From assembly GCA_008015565.1 (NCBI GenBank), contig SSFV01000118.1, positions 1 to 64,000 of the forward strand: DNA of 64,000 bases, read 5' to 3'. Below are positions 1 to 11,712 of this stretch, piece after piece. Made by a program: the position numbers and the translations under genes. This stretch comes from Nitrosomonas sp. Lineage in GTDB: Bacteria > Pseudomonadota > Gammaproteobacteria > Burkholderiales > Nitrosomonadaceae. Each line of letters starts with the position of its first letter. Position 1 is the first letter of the stretch. The notes under the pieces are model-generated. The model was given only the letters and a program-made list of their open reading frames with translations, did not search any database and was not told the origin of the DNA.

Positions 1-71
1 CTCGTTAAGTATGTGCAATCCGCATAATACCCCGGCATGGAGATACACCCCGCTTTTTTCGCCAGCCATCG

Positions 72-365
72 CTACAAAGCAGCATGAGCAGTATCGCTGC
101 CAATCAGCCGAATTCCTTTGAACACTTGCCCTGTGATCGGCTCCGGCACAGGGTACAAATCAACAATATCAACCGGACAACTCAATTCAGCGCCAAGGGT
201 TTATATTAGCTGCAGCTTGAAGTCGGCAATGAGCGGTGCCTGCGCCCTTATACCCAGATCAGTGTCACTATCAGGGCGCGCATTGCCTGCCGCCCGTGAG
301 CCAAACCATATCGCCAGTTTGATTTGCGGATATTGCGACAGTAATGCAGTGAGTCGGCTATGCAC
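72..365 (-). pseudogene. MNT-type (MntA-like) nucleotidyltransferase with in-frame stop
   Basis: Translation shows IWFGSRAAGNARPDSDTDLGI (GSxxxG...DSDxDLG nucleotidyltransferase motif), then TAA at 203-201. The same frame continues as TLGAELSCPVDIVDLYPVPEPITGQVFKGIRLIGSDTAHAAL. A GTG start overlaps the glnS stop (GTGCATAG). Confidence 0.65.
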
Positions 366-2064
366 CGGCGACTTTCCCCCAGGAATCGCGTAGAGTGACG
401 GCACGATTGAACACTGGCTTGCCAGGTTTCATATCAAGCCGATCGGCAATGAAATAGCCGTTGCGTTCAAATTGAAAGCACTGCTCGGGTTGCGCTTGGT
501 TGAGTGATGCTTCCACATAGGCCGTAATGATCTGTTTCGACTCGGGATTCAATGATGTTTTGTAATCTTTGTCACCGCTATCCGGATAGGGATCTGTAAA
601 CAAGCGGTCATACAGGCGTATCTCTGCCGATTGTGCATGTTTGGCGGATAACCAATGGATATTGCCTTTCACTTTACGGCTATCTGCGCCCGAAGTTCCG
701 CTTTTGGTATCAGGATCATAGGTACAATGTATCGCTTCGATATCACCTTGCGCGTTTTTAACCACTTGCACGCATTTGACGATAAACGCATAACGCAACC
801 GGACTTCGGCGCCGGGCGATAAACGAAAATAGCCTTTGACCGGCACTTCCATGAAGTCGTCGGATTCAATGTACAGGGTTTTTGAAAATGGAATCGTGCG
901 TTTGCCCCATTCCGGCTTTTGTGGATGGTTGGGAGCCAAGCAATCATCTTCCTGATCTTCCGGATAGTTGTCGATAATCAACTTGAGTGGTCTCAACACA
1001 GCAATGCGGCGCGGTGCGTTGACATTTAAATCTTCGCGCAGACAATCTTCAAGCACCCCCATATCGATCCAGGAATCCGCTTTGCTGATGCCAATGCGTT
1101 CAGCAAACAAGCGAATGGAGCGTGGCGTAAAACCGCGGCGGCGCACGCCGGCCAGCGTGCTCAAGCGCGGATCATCCCAGCCGTCGACTAATTTTTTCTC
1201 CACCAATTCAATCAATTTACGCTTGCTCATCACGGTATAGGTCAAATTCAGGCGGGCAAACTCAATTTGCTGCGGATGGCACGGTACTTTATCCACCAGT
1301 TGATCCAGCACCCAATCATACAACGGTCGATGATCTTCAAATTCCAGTGTACATAGGGAATGGGTAATTTTTTCCAGCGCATCGGAAATACAATGCGTGT
1401 AGTCATACATCGGATAGATGCGCCATTGATTGCCTGTGCGTTGATGATGCACGTGACGTATACGATAAATCACCGGATCGCGCATGTTGATGTTGGGTGA
1501 AGCCATATCTATCTTGGCACGCAATACATATTGCCCGTCTGGAAATTCCCCCGCTTTCATACGCCGGAATAAATCCATGTTCTCAGCAATGGAACGATCC
1601 CGATAAGGGCTATTTTTGCCCGGACTGGTCAGTGTGCCCCGAAACTCACGGATTTCTTCGGCGGTTAACCCTTCGACATAGGCCTTTCCCTGCCTGATCA
1701 GGTATTCAGCAAATTCGTAAAGTTGCTCAAAATAATCAGAAGAATAATATAAGTGTTCGCCCCATTCGAAACCCAACCATGCAACACTGGCGCAAATTGA
1801 ATCGACATATTCCTGTGCTTCCTTTTCTGGATTGGTGTCATCAAAACGCAAATGACACACGCCCCCATAATCATGCGCAATACCAAAATTAAGACAAATG
1901 CTCTTGGCATGTCCGATATGCAAGTAACCGTTGGGTTCAGGGGGGAAACGCGTTTCCACGCGCCCCCCCCATTTTCCGGTTCGATTATCATCGTCAATGA
2001 TATTACGTATAAAATTGGCAGGCGCTGATTCTGCAGATGAATTACTTTCAGAGTTATCTTTCAA
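358..2064 (-). CDS. glnS: glutaminyl-tRNA synthetase
   Basis: 568 aa; class I HIGH motif ([14 protein letters not shown]) and VMSKRK (KMSKS equivalent). Confidence 0.97.
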   Translation of the reverse strand: MKDNSESNSSAESAPANFIRNIIDDDNRTGKWGGRVETRFPPEPNGYLHIGHAKSICLNFGIAHDYGGVCHLRFDDTNPEKEAQEYVDSICASVAWLGFEWGEHLYYSSDYFEQLYEFAEYLIRQGKAYVEGLTAEEIREFRGTLTSPGKNSPYRDRSIAENMDLFRRMKAGEFPDGQYVLRAKIDMASPNINMRDPVIYRIRHVHHQRTGNQWRIYPMYDYTHCISDALEKITHSLCTLEFEDHRPLYDWVLDQLVDKVPCHPQQIEFARLNLTYTVMSKRKLIELVEKKLVDGWDDPRLSTLAGVRRRGFTPRSIRLFAERIGISKADSWIDMGVLEDCLREDLNVNAPRRIAVLRPLKLIIDNYPEDQEDDCLAPNHPQKPEWGKRTIPFSKTLYIESDDFMEVPVKGYFRLSPGAEVRLRYAFIVKCVQVVKNAQGDIEAIHCTYDPDTKSGTSGADSRKVKGNIHWLSAKHAQSAEIRLYDRLFTDPYPDSGDKDYKTSLNPESKQIITAYVEASLNQAQPEQCFQFERNGYFIADRLDMKPGKPVFNRAVTLRDSWGKVAGA

Positions 2065-2308
2065 AGTTTATCTCTCGCCATGTGAGTAATTTATTCAACC
2101 GAAATAATATTTATACCTTAACTTTCTTTGAAAGGAGTGATTATAGCGACGATTACCTTAAAATCCATCATTCTTGGGTAATTTGTATGCTTAAGTTTTA
2201 TCAATTTATTCTGATTCAGTTGTTAAGTATCGCATACTTCAAATTTGACATTTCCCGATGTCTCGCTTAGAATTCACGCCTCTTTTTGAATATGCAGGAC
2301 AGGTTTTC

Positions 2309-2743
2309 GTGAAAACATTTTCAGCCAAACCGCACGAAGTAAAACATGAATGGTTCGTTATTGATGCGACAGGTAAAGTACTTGGCCGTCTCGCTTCACA
2401 GATTGCACATCGTTTACGCGGCAAACATAAGCCCATTTACACCCCCCATGTCGATACTGGTGACTATATAATTGTTATCAACGCCGACAAAATACGCGTA
2501 ACTGGTAATAAAATGGAAGATAAAATTTATTATCGCCATACCGGTTATCCAGGTGGAATTTATGCAACAACCTATAAAAAAATGCACGCCCGGTTTCCAG
2601 CACGTCCGCTTGAGAAAGCTGTAAAAGGCATGTTGCCTAAAGGACCTTTGGGGTACGCAATGATAAAAAAACTTAAAGTATATGCGGGAGATACTCATCC
2701 GCATGTTGCCCAACAACCCAAATCACTTGAAGTTAGAGCATAA
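2309..2743 (+). CDS. rplM: 50S ribosomal protein L13
   Basis: [29 protein letters not shown]; the GTG at 2309 with upstream AGGACAGG is a better start than 2258. Confidence 0.95.
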   Translation: MKTFSAKPHEVKHEWFVIDATGKVLGRLASQIAHRLRGKHKPIYTPHVDTGDYIIVINADKIRVTGNKMEDKIYYRHTGYPGGIYATTYKKMHARFPARPLEKAVKGMLPKGPLGYAMIKKLKVYAGDTHPHVAQQPKSLEVRA

Positions 2744-2746
2744 TTT

Positions 2747-3139
2747 ATGGCAATTCAATATAATTACGGAACTGGTCGACGTAAAAGCTCAGTCGCACGT
2801 GTTTTTATAAAACCTGGTAAAGGTGCAATTATCATCAATAACAAACCGATTGATGATTATTTTTCTCGTGAAACAGGCCGTATGGTTGCCAAACAACCTC
2901 TTGAATTAACAAATCATATAAACACATTTGATATTATGGTTAATATTCATGGTGGCGGCGAGTCAGGGCAAGCGGGTGCCGTGCGTCACGGTATTACTCG
3001 AGCTCTTATTGATTATGATGCAACACTTAAACCTGCATTGAGCAAAGCTGGTTTGGTTACTCGTGATGCTCGAGAAGTCGAAAGAAAAAAAGTAGGTTTG
3101 CGGAAGGCGCGGCGACGTAAACAATTCTCCAAACGATAG
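2747..3139 (+). CDS. rpsI: 30S ribosomal protein S9
   Basis: [14 protein letters not shown]...[12 protein letters not shown]; immediately follows rplM. Confidence 0.97.
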   Translation: MAIQYNYGTGRRKSSVARVFIKPGKGAIIINNKPIDDYFSRETGRMVAKQPLELTNHINTFDIMVNIHGGGESGQAGAVRHGITRALIDYDATLKPALSKAGLVTRDAREVERKKVGLRKARRRKQFSKR

Positions 3140-3153
3140 TTTTTATTTTTCTT

Positions 3154-3187
3154 AAAAAAAGCCGCCTCACTGAATGGCGGCTTTTTT
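3154..3187 (+). terminator. Rho-independent terminator of rplM-rpsI
   Basis: AAAAAAAGCCGCC-tcactgaat-GGCGGCTTTTTT hairpin with T-run. Confidence 0.85.
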
Positions 3188-3236
3188 ATTGGAATTTTGA
3201 TAAACAGTAACTTCGTCTAGAAAATGAGGGATTACG

Positions 3237-4265
3237 ATGATTAATGTCGGTATAGTTGGCGGAACAGGTTATACAGGCGTGGAATTATTACGCTTACTGG
3301 TCCAGCACCCAAAAGTGAAAATCAAAGCAATTACATCTCGCAGCGAAGCCGGCATGCATGTTGCTGAACTTTTTACTAACTTGAGGGGATATCTGGATCT
3401 CAAATTTACGGATCCAACTGATGCAAAACTGACTAAATGTTACGTAATATTCTTTGCCACACCTAATGGCATAGCCATGCAGCAAGCCGAACCGTTACTC
3501 AAAGCTGGCGTTAAGATTATTGATCTTGCGGCTGATTTTCGCATAAAAGATGTTGCTGAGTGGGAGAAATGGTACGGCATGCAACATGCATGCCCAAAGC
3601 TAGTTGCCGAAGCTGTTTATGGATTACCAGAAATCAACCGGGAACGCGTGAGAAATGCACGTTTAATAGCCAATCCAGGGTGTTATCCAACTGCAGTTCA
3701 GCTTGGCTTTTTACCACTTATAGAAGCCGGCGTTATAGACATAAATCACCTCATCGCCGACGTCAAATCGGGTGTCTCCGGCGCTGGACGGAAAGCTGAA
3801 ATTCATACTCTTCTTGCTGAGGCTGCAGATAATTTCAAAGCCTATGGTGTTCCAGGTCATCGACATCTGCCCGAGATAAGACAAGGACTCTCCAATATTG
3901 CCAAGCGATCAGTCGGTTTAACATTCGTACCACATTTGGTACCCATGATTCGAGGTATTCATGCCACGCTCTATGCCAAATTGACCAAACAGACCGATTT
4001 GCAAAACCTATACGAGGAACGCTATCAAAATGAAGCTTTTGTTGATGTTCTCCCAGCGGGCAAACATCCAGAAACTCGTTCCGTACGTGGCTCCAACATT
4101 TGCCGCATTGCAGTGCACCAGCCGCAAAACGGCGATACTGTAGTAATACTATCTGTTACAGATAATTTGGTAAAAGGTGCTGCAGGACAAGCCATACAAA
4201 ACATGAACATCATGTTTGGTTTGGCTGAAACTCTAGGAATTCGACAGATTCCACTGCTACCCTAA
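3237..4265 (+). CDS. argC: N-acetyl-gamma-glutamyl-phosphate reductase
   Basis: [26 protein letters not shown] active-site motif. Confidence 0.96.
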   Translation: MINVGIVGGTGYTGVELLRLLVQHPKVKIKAITSRSEAGMHVAELFTNLRGYLDLKFTDPTDAKLTKCYVIFFATPNGIAMQQAEPLLKAGVKIIDLAADFRIKDVAEWEKWYGMQHACPKLVAEAVYGLPEINRERVRNARLIANPGCYPTAVQLGFLPLIEAGVIDINHLIADVKSGVSGAGRKAEIHTLLAEAADNFKAYGVPGHRHLPEIRQGLSNIAKRSVGLTFVPHLVPMIRGIHATLYAKLTKQTDLQNLYEERYQNEAFVDVLPAGKHPETRSVRGSNICRIAVHQPQNGDTVVILSVTDNLVKGAAGQAIQNMNIMFGLAETLGIRQIPLLP

Positions 4266-4458
4266 TTAGATAAAACTAGATTACATGGATGCTGTATCAA
4301 TGCTTACGTAATAGTCTGATCGTAGTTTCGGGCAAAACATTTACCAATATTCACAAACATTGATATGATTCTCCCAATTATCTTCGTCCAACCAATCGGA
4401 TTATGTTTTGTTTTAACTGCATAGAGTGAGGATGGTTTCTAATCTGCAGAGTGTGTAA

Positions 4459-5193
4459 TTGAAAAATTCTCTTTATAAGAAACCAAAAATTTTTTCTTCG
4501 CAGGTCGTTGTACGTCCTCATTTATCATGGACATACCGAATTTTAATGATTGTTATTTTCTGCTTATTACTACTATCACTTTCGTGGGCTATGTATGAAG
4601 CGGGCAGGCACTCATCGAATGATCACCTTTATTTCGACGAAGAGAAAATGGTTCTTTTAAATGATGCAGCAGCTTGCAGGCAGACCAAGAAACAGCAATT
4701 ATGCACTCAAATGGGTGATTTGATTCATCAATTACAAATCAGCGATACAACTAACGAGAATCTTACTCAACAGATAAAAATCTTAACAAATGAAAACAAT
4801 GCGTTAAAAGAGAAGATGGCTTTCTTCCAGCATTTAATGTCGGGAAATCCGAAAAGCGGAGTATCTATTCATCAATTCAATTTGAAAGAAACGGCAATCC
4901 CAGGTAATTACCGATATAGCTTAACCTTGATACAAGGTGGTGAAAGACCTAATGATTTTAAGGGTAATCTGAGATTTCAAGTAAAATTGTTACAAAATGA
5001 TCAGTATAAGACCATACACCTAGTCAATAAGGATGATAAAAAAGACTTTCCTGTTAATTTTAAATTTCTCCATAGACTGGAAGAAACATTCAAAATACCC
5101 GCCAATGCTACGGCGCAAAGTATGCTGGTTGAGGTTCATGATTTAAATATAAAAAAAGTAATATTGACTCAGTCTACGCAACCAACGCCGTAA
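4459..5193 (+). CDS. Membrane-anchored coiled-coil protein (DUF6776-like)
   Basis: N-terminal TM segment, coiled-coil and a C-terminal beta domain; sits upstream of bactofilin. Confidence 0.6.
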   Translation: MKNSLYKKPKIFSSQVVVRPHLSWTYRILMIVIFCLLLLSLSWAMYEAGRHSSNDHLYFDEEKMVLLNDAAACRQTKKQQLCTQMGDLIHQLQISDTTNENLTQQIKILTNENNALKEKMAFFQHLMSGNPKSGVSIHQFNLKETAIPGNYRYSLTLIQGGERPNDFKGNLRFQVKLLQNDQYKTIHLVNKDDKKDFPVNFKFLHRLEETFKIPANATAQSMLVEVHDLNIKKVILTQSTQPTP

Positions 5194-5203
5194 AGGAAGA
5201 AAC

Positions 5204-5668
5204 ATGTTCGGTAAAAAAAACAAGATTAAGTTTAATAACCATATCGATACCTTAATCGGCATCAATACCACTATTAACGGTGATATCAGCTTTAAGGGCG
5301 GATTACGAATTGATGGGCATATTATTGGCAATATAGCCGCTAGCGATGAGGAACAGAGCACTTTGGTACTTAGCAATGAAGGCAGCATTACCGGTAAGAT
5401 AAAAGTAACCAATATTATTATTAATGGAACAGTGACCGGCCCAATTTTTGCTCAAGGCTATTTAGAATTACAAACACAAGCAAAAGTTTATGGTGATATT
5501 CATTATGGATCACTTGAGATCCATCTTGGGGCCTCAGTGGAGGGAAAAATGATCCAATATGATAAATTGAATTCTGAGATTGATTTGCAGTCTGAAAAAA
5601 TGGTAACTTTAATTCCTGCAGCACCGGAGAATCAACAAATCACCACAGAAAACAAAAACTTTAGTTAA
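5204..5668 (+). CDS. Bactofilin family cytoskeletal protein
   Basis: DTLIGINTTINGDISFKGGLRIDGHIIGNI...SITGKIKVTNIIINGTVTGPI beta-helix repeats. Confidence 0.9.
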   Translation: MFGKKNKIKFNNHIDTLIGINTTINGDISFKGGLRIDGHIIGNIAASDEEQSTLVLSNEGSITGKIKVTNIIINGTVTGPIFAQGYLELQTQAKVYGDIHYGSLEIHLGASVEGKMIQYDKLNSEIDLQSEKMVTLIPAAPENQQITTENKNFS

Positions 5669-5726
5669 TGTAACGACACAACAAAATTCTTTTTATTAAC
5701 AATTAATTAAAAATGAATTGATTACT

Positions 5727-6071
5727 ATGAATATTGAAAACAACTCACCTCTCTTATTTACCGATAATGCTGCTGCAAAAGTCAAACAATTGATAGAAGA
5801 AGAAGGTAACAATGAACTCAAACTAAGGGTTTTTATCAGCGGCGGTGGATGCTCAGGCTTTCAATATGGATTTTCCTTCGATGAATCTATAAACGAGGAC
5901 GATACGGTTTTGGAAAAAAACGGGGTTAAATTATTGGTGGATCCGATGAGTTTTCAATATTTGATTGGCGCAGAAATCGACTACCAAGAAGATCTCAAAG
6001 GCGCACAATTTATTATAAGAAACCCTGGTGCTTCAAGTACTTGCGGATGCGGCTCATCATTTTCGGTATAA
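5727..6071 (+). CDS. erpA: Iron-sulfur cluster insertion protein
   Basis: A-type carrier: [14 protein letters not shown]...[11 protein letters not shown] with conserved Cys residues; ATG at 5727 chosen. Confidence 0.93.
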   Translation: MNIENNSPLLFTDNAAAKVKQLIEEEGNNELKLRVFISGGGCSGFQYGFSFDESINEDDTVLEKNGVKLLVDPMSFQYLIGAEIDYQEDLKGAQFIIRNPGASSTCGCGSSFSV

Positions 6072-6109
6072 GTATACGGGATACTTACTACACTCATATC
6101 AAGCATGTT

Positions 6110-7210
6110 TTATGCGGGATAAATTGCCCCTAAAATTCTATCCCCTCTTGCACCGGTTACAGTGGCAAGGTTCCCGGTCTTGCGTAAAACTGTTTGTTGT
6201 GCCAGCCATGCAAACGCAAAAGCTTCTACCCAATCGGCTGGAATCCCGAGTTCGTCAGTCAGTGCAACTTTTTTGTCAGGCATAGCTTCTTCCAGCCTAT
6301 CAATTAATAAAGTATTATGCCCGCCGCCTCCGCATATGTAGATTTCTGTTGCATGGGGACAGTATTCCGATAATGCATTGGCAATTGCCAAAACAGTTAA
6401 TTGCAGCAACGTTGCCTGAACATCTTGCGGCAACTCATTTCCCGATAGTTTTTGTTCCAGCCACTGAAGGTTGAATAACTCTCTTCCAATACTTTTCGGT
6501 GGTTGGCGCAAGAAAAAATTATCAGTTAGCAAATTTTCCAGCAAAACAGGAATAACCTGACCTGATGCCGCCCACTGTCCATACTTATCATAGTTTTCTC
6601 CGATATGACGCAAACACCAGGCATCCATCAAGATATTTCCAGGACCGCAATCGAAACCAAGGATATTATTATGTGGATCTAAGCTGGTTATATTGGCAAT
6701 GCCACCAATATTAACAATCACACGATGGCTTACTGTACTTTTAAAAACTGCGTGATGAAAAGCTGGCACTAAAGGTGCGCCTTGACCGCCTGCGGCCATA
6801 TCGCGACTTCTAAAATCCGCCACTACTGCAATCTGGGTTAACTCTGCCAACATCGCCGCATTAACTAACTGGATCGTATAGCCCTTATCTTCCTCTGGGC
6901 AATGTCTGACCGTTTGACCGTGACACCCGATCGCGATAATTTGTTCATGTTTAACACCAGCTTGCGCTAGCAAGTTGATGACAGCCTCTGCGTACAAACG
7001 AGATAAGCGTTTACCGAGTATCGCAGTACGGTGCAATTCATCAAAACCTGGCTGCCGTAATGACAGTAACTGCATCCGCAATTCATCGTCGTAGGGACGA
7101 AACAAGGTCTGAACGTGCCGGGGATGTACGGTGCTCAGATCTGCTAAAACCACATCGACACCATCCAGGCTCGTACCTGACATGATGCCAATATAGTAAC
7201 TAAATTCCAA
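6110..7210 (-). CDS. anmK: Anhydro-N-acetylmuramic acid kinase
   Basis: YYIGIMSGTSLDGVDVVLAD; GCHGQTVRH. Confidence 0.95.
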   Translation of the reverse strand: MEFSYYIGIMSGTSLDGVDVVLADLSTVHPRHVQTLFRPYDDELRMQLLSLRQPGFDELHRTAILGKRLSRLYAEAVINLLAQAGVKHEQIIAIGCHGQTVRHCPEEDKGYTIQLVNAAMLAELTQIAVVADFRSRDMAAGGQGAPLVPAFHHAVFKSTVSHRVIVNIGGIANITSLDPHNNILGFDCGPGNILMDAWCLRHIGENYDKYGQWAASGQVIPVLLENLLTDNFFLRQPPKSIGRELFNLQWLEQKLSGNELPQDVQATLLQLTVLAIANALSEYCPHATEIYICGGGGHNTLLIDRLEEAMPDKKVALTDELGIPADWVEAFAFAWLAQQTVLRKTGNLATVTGARGDRILGAIYPA

Positions 7211-7275
7211 TGACTTACTTAACCCTTAACAGAAGCTAATATAAAAAATTCTTAAGCTATCGGTAAACTTACAAA

Positions 7276-8715
7276 TTATTCAAGAGCAGCGTAGTGCATG
7301 TTACGCATAATATTTAGGCGCGCTACTAAGGATTGCGTTTCTTTCTGAAACACGCCTAAGTCTCTCTTTGTAATCGGAGGTGCAGATGGCAAAGCAACCT
7401 TCGTTGGGTCACGCTGCAAACCATCAACACGTAACTCATAATGTAAATGGGGGCCTGTTGCCATGCCTGTTGAACCGACATAACCGATTACATCACCCTG
7501 CTTCACACGCTTGCCTTTTCCCATACCGCTAGCGAAACGTGACAAATGTCCATATGCCGTTTCATATTTACCGTCATGTTTGAGAACCACCAAATTACCA
7601 TAACCTCTTTGCGATCCGGAAAATGCGACAATTCCATTGGCTGTCGCTTTTACCGGCGTACCGGTAGGCGCAGCATAATCAATTCCTCGATGCGCACGCC
7701 ATTCTTTGAGTATGGGATGGTAACGCGCATTGGTGAAACCTGAACTAATTCTTGAGAAAGCCAGCGGCGACAATAAGAAATCTTTGCGCAAACTTTCACC
7801 TTCAGGCGTGTAATAGCCTTCTGCACCGTTCGATGCTTTGAAATAAACAGCCTGATAGGACTTGCCTTTGTTAACAAACTCAACAGCTAGAACGCGACCC
7901 GTTTTAGCTCGTTTTCCGCTATCCGAGAGGGTTTCATATACGACAGTAAAACGATCACCACGACGCAAATCACGATAAAAATCTATTTCAGAAGCAAATA
8001 TTTCTGTTAATTGTATGGCGATATTGCTGGGTATACCCGCACTATCCGTAGCAGCAAATAGAGAACTTGTGATCTCACCCGATTTCATGCGAATCTCACC
8101 GCTCAATTCAATCGGCTGTTCAGTCATGATGAATTCATCATCCGCCTTTTCCATCAAGAACAACTCTTCATTGCCAAAAAAATAACGCAGCGTCAATAAT
8201 TCACCATCAGCATTTGTTTGCGCATAAATGGTTTTTCCTGGTTTTAATTGCCGCATCGCCCGGCTACCGCGAGCAGCTTGCAAAAAATCAATAGAGTCCT
8301 GGTTATTCACATCAAGCCGGTTTAAAATAGCAGCGATAGTATCTCCGCGACGGATACTTTCCTGGTGCCAGAACGTTTGATTAGCTTGCGTATCGGCGAT
8401 GGCATCAGACAATGCCAGATCAAGAACAACTTCTTCTACCAGAACTTCTTCAAACGAGGGTGTGTTGGGCGCGATACCAAATGCAGTGACCATACCGAAC
8501 AGTGGGATGCTGGATAATGCGACCAGCCAGCGAATTGTCTTTTTTGTTAATGTAGATGATTTTTGAGCTAGAATCCTTTGGTTACAGCCAGGGGGTGGAT
8601 ATAGCATATATGAAGTACCTCCAGTCATGTTTGTCTGCGACAGGCGCGAGTTTAACATAAAAATTTCAAAAACATGTACTAAGGTACAATTGAAATTAAA
8701 ACAAATCTGAAACAA
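7276..8715 (-). CDS. M23 family peptidoglycan endopeptidase (LysM-like/OapA domain)
   Basis: HRGIDYAAPTGTPV...GHLSRFASG...GPHLHYELRV metalloprotease motifs; N-terminal TM segment. Confidence 0.92.
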   Translation of the reverse strand: MFQICFNFNCTLVHVFEIFMLNSRLSQTNMTGGTSYMLYPPPGCNQRILAQKSSTLTKKTIRWLVALSSIPLFGMVTAFGIAPNTPSFEEVLVEEVVLDLALSDAIADTQANQTFWHQESIRRGDTIAAILNRLDVNNQDSIDFLQAARGSRAMRQLKPGKTIYAQTNADGELLTLRYFFGNEELFLMEKADDEFIMTEQPIELSGEIRMKSGEITSSLFAATDSAGIPSNIAIQLTEIFASEIDFYRDLRRGDRFTVVYETLSDSGKRAKTGRVLAVEFVNKGKSYQAVYFKASNGAEGYYTPEGESLRKDFLLSPLAFSRISSGFTNARYHPILKEWRAHRGIDYAAPTGTPVKATANGIVAFSGSQRGYGNLVVLKHDGKYETAYGHLSRFASGMGKGKRVKQGDVIGYVGSTGMATGPHLHYELRVDGLQRDPTKVALPSAPPITKRDLGVFQKETQSLVARLNIMRNMHYAALE

Positions 8716-8765
8716 AACATTTCCAATAAAACAGAATAACTAAAAATCAACAAGTTAATGCTATT

Positions 8766-9968
8766 GTGAACACATCAATCAAAGATCAATTAGAAATCAT
8801 TAAGCGCGGAAGCCACGAATTATTGGTTGAAACAGAACTTGAAAGTAAATTGCAATCGGCGCGGCCATTACGAATCAAGGCAGGGTTTGACCCAACGGCA
8901 CCGGATCTGCATTTAGGCCACACAGTATTGTTAAACAAATTACGTCAATTGCAAGACATGGGACACCACATCTTGTTTCTGATCGGCGATTATACGGGCA
9001 TGATTGGCGATCCCAGCGGCAAAAACGCCACCCGCCCGCCCTTAACACGCGAACAAGTCGCGATCAACGCTGAATCTTATACTGCGCAAGTTTTTAAAAT
9101 ACTCAGACCTGAACACACAGAAGTGGTGTTTAACTCGTCCTGGATGGACAAGCTGAATGCGGCCGATCTTATCAAGCTTGCCGCCACACATACGGTTGCG
9201 CGTATGCTGGAGCGCGATGATTTCGACAAACGCTATCGCAACAATCAAGCCATTGCAATTCATGAATTTCTCTACCCCTTAATCCAAGGCTACGATTCCG
9301 TTGCACTTAAGGCTGACCTCGAATTGGGCGGAACCGACCAGAAATTCAATCTCCTAGTCGGGCGGGAATTGCAAAGACATTTTAACCAGCCCCAACAGTG
9401 CATACTTATGATGCCGTTATTGGAAGGGCTGGACGGCACCAATAAAATGTCCAAATCTATGAATAATTATGTTGGAATTACTGAAAGTCCGAAGGAAATC
9501 TTCGGCAAATTAATGTCGATATCCGATCAATTAATGTGGCGATATCTGGAATTGCTTTCATTCGAAACACTCCAAACTCTTGCTGCCTGGCGCAAGGAAG
9601 TTCAAGAAGGCCGCAACCCTCGAGACATCAAGGTAAAACTTGCACAAGAGATCGTCGCACGTTTTCATAGCAAGCGAGATGCCGAAGAAGCCCTGACGGA
9701 CTTTGAAGCACGCTTCAGACATGGCGCACTACCTGAAGAAATTGCCGAAATTAAAATTGAAATTCAGGAGGATGAAATCGCTTTAGTTCAATTGTTGAAA
9801 TTAACCGGATTAACAGCTAGCACCAGTGAAGCATTGCGCATGATCGATCAAAACGCGGTCAAATTGGATGGCGAGAAAGTAGACGATAAATCGACCAAAA
9901 TTAAACGGGGGCAATCCATCATCCTACAGGTTGGCAAGCGAAAATTTACAAAAGCAATCATACAATAA
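8766..9968 (+). CDS. tyrS: Tyrosyl-tRNA synthetase
   Basis: [16 protein letters not shown] (HIGH) and KMSKS; C-terminal S4 domain; GTG start. Confidence 0.96.
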   Translation: MNTSIKDQLEIIKRGSHELLVETELESKLQSARPLRIKAGFDPTAPDLHLGHTVLLNKLRQLQDMGHHILFLIGDYTGMIGDPSGKNATRPPLTREQVAINAESYTAQVFKILRPEHTEVVFNSSWMDKLNAADLIKLAATHTVARMLERDDFDKRYRNNQAIAIHEFLYPLIQGYDSVALKADLELGGTDQKFNLLVGRELQRHFNQPQQCILMMPLLEGLDGTNKMSKSMNNYVGITESPKEIFGKLMSISDQLMWRYLELLSFETLQTLAAWRKEVQEGRNPRDIKVKLAQEIVARFHSKRDAEEALTDFEARFRHGALPEEIAEIKIEIQEDEIALVQLLKLTGLTASTSEALRMIDQNAVKLDGEKVDDKSTKIKRGQSIILQVGKRKFTKAIIQ

Positions 9969-10257
9969 TCAAAATTTTATCCGCCACTATTTGCAGGATA
10001 TGAAATAATCAAGTATACTTCGCCGCCAAAATTGATAAATCAATTTAAATTAAATGGTTATCAATTTTTTTATGTTGTATAGTCTCATCGTTCCTGACCT
10101 CTCTTCAATTTTTCAAGTATCTCCGGAAAATGATTAATTACCTTGGTTAGCGGCGATGCTTTTTTAAATGCGCTGACAGGGTAATGCACAATCATAATTT
10201 ACATATAGCATGTGAATATTGCAGGTGTATTTCATTGTCTTTTTTTAGGAAAATAAC

Positions 10258-11628
10258 GTGTCTTTTGAAGATTTAAATTTGCATCCATCCATCCTCAAGG
10301 CTGTTCACGAGGCTGGCTACACTACTCCCACACCTATTCAACAACAAGCCATCCCCGAGCTAATCGCCGGTCAGGATGTTATGGCTTGCGCACAAACCGG
10401 TACCGGAAAAACTGCTGCTTTTATGCTGCCGGCACTACATTTATTGGCAACACCGGCGCAGATACGCTGTCGCGGACCCCGCATTTTGGTACTAACACCG
10501 ACTCGCGAGTTAGCACTACAAGTATCCGATGCAGCCAAAAAGTACGGCAAATTTTTGCCGCGCATCAACGTGGTAAGTATTTTAGGGGGCATGCCTTACC
10601 CTCTACAAAACAAGCTGTTATCACAACCTGTTGATATTTTAGTAGCTACACCGGGACGATTGATTGATCATATCCAACGCGGCCGAATTAATTTCAGGCG
10701 GTTGCAAATGCTCGTGCTTGATGAAGCCGATCGCATGTTGGACATGGGCTTTATCGATGATGTAGAAACTATTGCTGCGGCTACTCCCGACACTCGCCAA
10801 ACCTTATTATTTTCCGCCACACTGGATAACGCAATCGATAAAGTTGCCGCAAAATTATTAAAACTACCCAAACGCATTCAAGTTGCGTCGCATAAAACCA
10901 AGCTTGAAAACATCGAGCAACGATTACACTATGCCGATGACATGTCACACAAAAATCGTCTACTGGATCATGTGCTACGCGATGAAAAATTGAAACAAGC
11001 GATCGTCTTTACCGCTACCAAGCGCGATGCGGATACCCTAGCAGACAACTTGCATGCTCAAGGCTTTGCGGCTGCCGCACTGCACGGTGATATGAACCAG
11101 CGTGAGCGCAACCGTACGCTAACTCGTTTACGTAATGGCGGTTTGCGAGTACTGGTAGCAACCGATGTTGCTGCGAGAGGAATCGATATTGCCGATATTA
11201 CGCATGTAATTAATTTTGATTTGCCTAAATTTGCAGAAGATTACGTACACCGGATCGGGCGTACAGGACGGGCAGGTGCTGCGGGTGTTGCAGTTTCATT
11301 TGCATCTATGAAAGATAGCATTCATTTATCCAAAATAGAACGCTACACCGGCCAGCGCATTATTTCACACATCATTCCCGGCCTTGAACCGCGTATCAAA
11401 CCACGGTTTAATAACAACGGCCCCAGAAATACACCGAACGTAACGCAAAAACGTAAACGCTCCCCTTTCTCGGGCTACAACGGCCGTGCAAGTTTCAGTG
11501 CAATGAACGGCTTGAATGGAAACAGGAATGAACAGCGTGGACGGCCTTTTAGTCACGACGATCGTAACGGTTCTTTCAGAAATCGTAGCGCTTCCAGTGC
11601 AGGTCATCAGTTCGCTCGCTCCAAGTAA
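10258..11628 (+). CDS. rhlE: DEAD-box ATP-dependent RNA helicase (RhlE-like)
   Basis: ACAQTGTGKTAAF, VLDEADRMLDMGF, SAT, HRIGRTGRAG; basic C-terminal tail. Confidence 0.9.
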   Translation: MSFEDLNLHPSILKAVHEAGYTTPTPIQQQAIPELIAGQDVMACAQTGTGKTAAFMLPALHLLATPAQIRCRGPRILVLTPTRELALQVSDAAKKYGKFLPRINVVSILGGMPYPLQNKLLSQPVDILVATPGRLIDHIQRGRINFRRLQMLVLDEADRMLDMGFIDDVETIAAATPDTRQTLLFSATLDNAIDKVAAKLLKLPKRIQVASHKTKLENIEQRLHYADDMSHKNRLLDHVLRDEKLKQAIVFTATKRDADTLADNLHAQGFAAAALHGDMNQRERNRTLTRLRNGGLRVLVATDVAARGIDIADITHVINFDLPKFAEDYVHRIGRTGRAGAAGVAVSFASMKDSIHLSKIERYTGQRIISHIIPGLEPRIKPRFNNNGPRNTPNVTQKRKRSPFSGYNGRASFSAMNGLNGNRNEQRGRPFSHDDRNGSFRNRSASSAGHQFARSK

Positions 11629-11649
11629 TCCAAATCCTTCTAAAGAAAG

Positions 11650-11683
11650 AGTCCGGGGATCTAAGTTAAAAAATCTCCGGACT
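11650..11683 (+). terminator. Hairpin downstream of the helicase gene
   Basis: AGTCCGGGGAT...ATCTCCGGACT, 11-bp stem with one G-U pair; no strong T-run. Confidence 0.45.
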
Positions 11684-11712
11684 TGATAATTCATTTCAGC
11701 AAGTTGATTCTT

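Noticed and set aside
118-393. 91 aa plus ORF
   Set aside because: Overlaps the MNT pseudogene and glnS end antisense; the minus-strand reading has the recognisable motif.
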